From NCBI GenBank assembly GCA_031835245.1, contig JAVKOQ010000506.1, forward strand, positions 1 through 31,859: DNA of 31,859 nt, given 5' to 3'. A program made the position numbers and the translations under genes. The notes beneath the pieces are model-generated. The model did not search any database and was not told the DNA's origin. It saw nothing but the letters and a program-made list of their open reading frames with translations. The stretch's first letter is position 1. Each line of letters begins with the position of its first letter. Below, one piece after another: positions 27,701-31,859 of the stretch. Origin of the DNA: Balamuthia mandrillaris (lineage: Eukaryota > Discosea > Longamoebia > Balamuthiidae).

Positions 27701-30587
27701 AGCAAAAGAGAAAAAGGAAAAGGAGTTAAACATAAAGAATGGCCCGCACAAGAATCAATAAGGAAAGGCCAATACCTCAGCATAGGCGTGACCAGCTTTA
27801 ACGTGACCACCATCATCCACAAGATAACGAACCAGCTTGCAGGGGGTGGCGGTACGCAAGGTGGAGGGATCATGCTCCTTGGTAAACATAACGGTCCTTT
27901 GGCCAATGGTCAAGCGAAGCCCTGTGACCTCCTCTTTGCCATAGACAACATGGCTTTTACCATCCAACAGCACTAACAGTCCTTCTCCTCTCAAATATCG
28001 AACCTCCGCTTCAACGCCCTGATGGTTGAAGACACAAAACAAAGAGAGACAAAATTAATAAAAGAATAAGAAAACAAGAAAAAGGGGGGTAAAAGGGAAC
28101 GAACTGTTGCGTCGGAGCCCTCAAGGGAAATAAGAAAGTTACGAGGGCCAGTCATCCTCACGATGAAGTTGTACTTGGTTTGATTGTAAATAAGTTCAAC
28201 GGGAAAGCTCGTCCTCAAGAACTCGTGACCAGGAATTTGTCCTCTTTTCAAGTACGAGATGAACTGCTCTCGCATGGCCAAGAATTGCGTGAACCCATTG
28301 TAGACCGCTCCGCAAAGCACCACCAGGAAGGTGTCTGGCTTTTGCGTTACTACTTCCTGTGCAATCAACGTATCCAACCACGCTATTTTAAAGAGAGAGA
28401 GAGAGAGAGAAATACATCCTAAGCAAGCTTGGTCAAGGAAAAGTGAGAAAGAATGTCGTACAGGTGCTAATTTCCATTGTTTTAAAGGCTTCAGTCTCCA
28501 TAAGATGAACAAGCACTTCAACAGGAGTTCGAATTTCACCACGAATGCTCAACTCTTTCAAAGCCAAAACCTGAAAAATAAACAAAAAAAACGAACAGAA
28601 AGAAAGGGTGAGAAATATGAGATTGGAGATGGCAGATGAGAAATAGAACCATACCATTATTTGTCTGGCTTCGCTGCGGTTCTTGCCCCATGCAAACAAG
28701 TGACCAAACTGCGAATCAGCAAACTCGTGGAGGGAACCAGTGCTGTCTACTGAGAAATAGCCCCACACGTTGGGTTTGGACTTGAAATCCAAAGTATTGA
28801 TTTCTCCGCTTGTAGGCTTGAACCCTGCGTCTGGATTCTAGACCAATAATAACAGTCAAACATGAGGGAAGGAAGAACAAAAGAAAATAACAAAGAATGG
28901 AGGCAGGAGTGGCGAACCTCAGCGGTAATACGGCAGGCGATAACGTGACCAACAGGAGGCTTCTGAGGCTTGGAAGGAGAGTTAAGAGGAAACTCGGAGG
29001 TACCAAATGGCTCCTCTCCGTAAAACTCTCGTATCTCGGGAATGCGATGGAGAGGAATGCCCATCGCAACGTTCAACTGAGCTGCGGGCAAGTTGATGTT
29101 CGTGATTTGCTCGGTGACTGGATGCTCCACCTGCAACCTCGGGTTGAGCTCCAGGAAGTAGTACTTGCCATCGGCGTAAAGGTACTCGATGGTACCTGCC
29201 GAGACGTACCCCACCATCATGGCCAATCGTACTGCTGCTTGTTCCATTTCCACCCAAACGTCGGGTGAAGCCACGATGACCGGACCCTCCTCAATGATTT
29301 TTTGGTGACGCCTTTGTACGCTACAGTCCCTGCCGTAGAGGGATATGGCTTGGCCGTACTGGTCAGCAAGAACCTGCACCTCCAAGTGGTGACAGTTCTG
29401 CACCATCTTCATAATGAAGATGGGAGAATTAGGCACCTCCGACGAGACCTGACGAAATGCCGCTGCCACCTCCTCTTCTTTAAGCACCTTGCGAATACCC
29501 TTACCGCCTCCGCCCTCCGAGGCCTTGATCATGGCAGGATAGCCGATCCTCTCCAACGCCTTCAGGGCTTCCTGAGCGCTGCGCACGGTGGCCCTGAGCA
29601 CCACCTCGTCCGTGATGCCATCCTTGGCATAGTCTACGGTGATGCCCTCTCCGCTCCATGGTACCACCGACACGTTGGCCGACTGCGCCAAGATTGTAGA
29701 GCAGACCTTGTCTCCCAGGTCTCGCATGGCCTTGGCGGGAGGACCCAGGAACGCTATCTTGCTCTTGGTCCTGGACAAGGCCTCTGGCAGGCGTGGATTC
29801 TCGGAAGCGTGACCCCATCCTGCCCATACCGCTTGCACTCCTATTGTTATGTTTTAATGTTTTGGTATTTTTATTTTCAGAAAGGAGTTGAAGATGACCA
29901 GAGAGAGGAAAAGGTGACGAAAAGGACGCACTCAAAAGAGAGAGAGAGAGAGAGAGAGAGAGGGTGAGGTGGAAAAGCTGGGAAAAAAGACAACAAACCT
30001 CTTCTCTCTGCAATGTCAACGATGAGGTCGACGTTGGCGTAGTTGTTGATGTTGGAGCCGCCAGGCACTTCCTCAAACTCGTCAGCCATGCGTATGTACT
30101 CCGCGTTGGCCTTGATGTCCTCCGGGGTGGCCATCACCACAAACTGAACGGCCCCCTCGTCGCCAAAGTTCTGGTAGGCCCAACGACGCACGCTCCGCAT
30201 CTCCTTGACGGCGGCGATGCCGTTGTTGGCGATGAGGACCTTCTCAATGACCCGCGTGCCCCCGCAGGCCTGGACGTACTCCGCCACGCTGCTCATCGGG
30301 TGTTCCCTCGCTTCCGTCGACGACTTGCTGCTCTCCCCGACGTTGTTCGCTTTTGTCTTTGGCTGCGCTGCGCTCATGCTTGCTTCTTCCTTTTCTTTGT
30401 CGTCCCTCTCTTTTCCTTTTTCTTGTTGAGAAGTTTCCGCCGATTTGTGGTGGCGGTGACCGTTGGCTTGCTGCAGCTGCAGTTCCTCCTGTTCGTCCTT
30501 TTCCTTGGCTTTGTCCGGGGTGAGCTGTTGTTGCTGCTGCAGCGAGAGGGGAGCTCCGAGCGTTTGTTCTTCAGCAGTGCCTTCCAT
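21792..30587 (-). CDS. ACC: Acetyl-CoA carboxylase, eukaryotic multidomain form
   Basis: Carboxylates acetyl-CoA to malonyl-CoA using biotin, ATP and bicarbonate, the committed step of fatty-acid synthesis. Exons (high to low): 30587-29999, 29840-28918, 28837-28655, 28570-28462, 28382-28105, 28018-27776, 27658-27410, 27310-27067, 26987-26647, 26551-26384, 26316-25980, 25872-25280, 25204-25040, 24973-24710, 24652-24505, 24418-24267, 24191-21792. All 16 joins keep phase, giving 2461 aa, the usual size. A ~110-aa Gln/Lys-rich N-terminus shows no transit peptide, so it is probably cytosolic. Biotin carboxylase follows, from [20 protein letters not shown], with the ATP-grasp loop [11 protein letters not shown] at ~300. 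The biotin-carrier motif VMKM has its Lys at about 780. Then come the central domains with an acidic insert (DEDDEEGD), and the carboxyltransferase in the last, undivided 799-codon exon ([20 protein letters not shown]). It looks fully functional. Confidence 0.98.
29938..29962. repeat. GA microsatellite in first ACC intron
   Basis: Pure AG run inside the intron 29841-29998; it forms the CT-rich tract on the coding strand. Confidence 0.85.
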
Positions 30588-31155
30588 GCAAATCGACCGA
30601 TCGATCGTTATTATTTGTTTTTTTTTTTAAATAATAAATAAATTGGAAAAAATAAATAAATAAATAAAACTGCAAAGAGCAACAAAAAGAAAAAGGGCGA
30701 AGGAGCGGGAAGGGTCTTTAACGCGCGCGAGTGGGAGGGGGGTGGAGGAGGAGAGTGGGGAGAGGAAATAGAGATCAAAGGCCGCAGGAAGGGGTTCTGT
30801 TTTTTCCCCTCTTCTACTCTTTTGCTACTCTTTTTGGGTTTATTTAAAGAAAAAAATGACCAACAGTTTTTTTATTCTTTATTAAGGAGTTACATTTTGC
30901 ATGAACAGGGATGAAATCTGTCCGCCCGTTTCGATTCCCCTGCTGGGAGGGATTCGCTGGACAAAGGCACTCCGAGAGTCGGGACATTCCGTGCCGCCCT
31001 AATGTACCGAACGAATTATCCTCGTTGACGTAAGCGCACCAACTTTTGGATAAAATGCCCTTCATTTGTTTTTTTTTTTGTTTTCATTATAAATATAATA
31101 TAATATTTCTATTAAAAGAGTAAATAAAGAATAAAAGAACACAAATAAAAGAAAA
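30588..31155. promoter_or_regulatory. Divergent ACC / adenylate kinase intergenic region
   Basis: 568 bp separate the two start codons, which face away from each other, so it must hold both promoters. It contains AAAT repeats (30626-30668), a GCGCGCG core (30722-30729), a G-rich block (30730-30770), a mixed-composition block at 30900-31060 and A/T-rich DNA before the kinase start. No clear TATA box or coding gene is seen. Confidence 0.6.
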
Positions 31156-31859
31156 ATGAGGAGAGCTATCACGCCTATGGCCATCGGCCTTCCTCGACAG
31201 AGCCGTCCGCTTCTTGCCCGATGGTCCGTTCCTTCCAGCCCCTCGTTGTCGTGGGGGAGGGCGAGTTGGTATCCGTCCAACTGGCGCATAACGGGCCCGG
31301 CTGTTCGCCCCTTCTGCAGCTCGCTGGAAACGTCGGTCACCGCCACCGCCGCCGCTTCGAACTCGACGCCTGACCCCACCAATGGAGCAAAAAGACAGCA
31401 AGTGCAAAGCCTGTTCAGCCTGTTCGACTCGGATGGGGACGGCCGCCTCACGCACGAGGACATACGGAAGGCCGTTCTGGAGGCGACCGCCCCGACGGCT
31501 CAGTTTCGGGACGACCAGATCGAAGAGATGATGCGAGTGGCCGACACCGACAACAGCGGCTACGTGGAAATGGACGAGTTCCTCAAGCTCTTTGAGGACA
31601 TCGACGGGCCGGTAACGATGAGCGGCTTGGTGGAGTACTGGTCCAAAACGGTGGACATTAAGGACCCGACCATGACCTTCACGCGCGTTTGGAACAAGCT
31701 CTCTCGCCAGCTGGGCGGCGAGCAGAATCTATGCTTCCCCTCTGAGCTGCTCTTCCTGGGAGGTGCCCCCGGCAGCGGCAAAGGCACCAACACAGCCTTC
31801 ATCCTGAAGCAGCGAGGCATCACGGCCCCTCCCATCGTGGTCTCCTCCCTCTTGCAAAG
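31156..31859 (+). CDS. Mitochondrial EF-hand adenylate kinase (partial, runs off window)
   Basis: Open from the ATG at 31156 to the window end (234 codons). The N-terminus (MRRAITPMAIGLPRQSRPLL ...) is rich in Arg and Ser with no acidic residue before residue 57, and ends in RPFCSS, a typical mitochondrial presequence. Two EF-hands follow: loop 1 DSDGDGRLTHED (91-102), with Asp instead of Glu at position 12, and loop 2 DTDNSGYVEMDE (130-141), canonical. A linker leads to GGAPGSGKGTN (202-212), the P-loop of adenylate/UMP-CMP kinases, then VVSSLLQ where the substrate helix (STGDLL in adenylate kinases) is expected. Adenylate kinase interconverts 2 ADP with ATP and AMP. The EF-hands suggest calcium control. 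The kinase core lies beyond the window, so the substrate class is likely but not proven. Confidence 0.85.
   Translation, partial: MRRAITPMAIGLPRQSRPLLARWSVPSSPSLSWGRASWYPSNWRITGPAVRPFCSSLETSVTATAAASNSTPDPTNGAKRQQVQSLFSLFDSDGDGRLTHEDIRKAVLEATAPTAQFRDDQIEEMMRVADTDNSGYVEMDEFLKLFEDIDGPVTMSGLVEYWSKTVDIKDPTMTFTRVWNKLSRQLGGEQNLCFPSELLFLGGAPGSGKGTNTAFILKQRGITAPPIVVSSLLQ

Noticed and set aside
30925-30960. TTCGATTCC resembling a tRNA B box
   Set aside because: The flanking bases do not form a T-arm and no cloverleaf can be drawn around it.
30844-31065. 73-codon minus-strand open frame between ACC and the kinase
   Set aside because: No recognisable domain, no splice partner and it lies in a promoter-sized divergent gap; coding status unsupported.

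Overview
This is a nuclear contig from a free-living microbial eukaryote. The support is dense small introns (57-158 nt in the best-resolved gene), a full-length eukaryotic-type homomeric acetyl-CoA carboxylase, a secreted expansin, very heavy microsatellite content and a short CCCTAA (TTAGGG-type) telomere-like tract. An amoebozoan or similar wall- or cyst-forming protist would fit, because expansins outside plants are best known there. That taxonomic guess is inference only.

Layout. Positions 1-8896 (+ strand) are a multi-exon unit ending in a tyrosine recombinase (YR) plus Myb/SANT-like protein. It resembles a Crypton-type DNA transposon and has all the expected catalytic residues. It is followed at 8897-9033 by a 3' flank, then two telomere-like repeats, then a second, 5'-truncated and internally deleted copy (9042-12131) that carries its own small insertion. 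Next come a minisatellite, a near-perfect 295-bp foldback element (12537-12831), GA repeats and a 110-bp hairpin repeat. From 13.6 to 21.6 kb, four minus-strand genes encode proteins with signal peptides or an N-terminal anchor: an intronless Cys-rich protein with a possible carbohydrate-binding tail, an ADP-ribosyltransferase-like protein, a DNRLRE-like domain fused to a haloalkane-dehalogenase-like alpha/beta hydrolase, and an expansin with a GPI-like tail. At 21.8-30.6 kb, minus strand, lies acetyl-CoA carboxylase (17 exons, 2461 aa). Divergent from it, at 31156 onward, is the start of an EF-hand adenylate kinase with a mitochondrial presequence, cut by the window end.

How the genes may fit together. 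The four secreted genes are spaced 311-407 bp apart on one strand. Three of them share an ACCGACG motif 40-70 bp upstream of the ATG, which suggests co-regulation in wall or extracellular-matrix work. ACC (malonyl-CoA supply, ATP-consuming) and the adenylate kinase (adenylate balance) share a 568-bp divergent intergenic region. Introns across the window mostly use 5' splice sites with a pyrimidine at +4 (GTNYG), not GTRAGT. Exon joins were chosen by eye and checked by frame phase. No alignment or database search was run.
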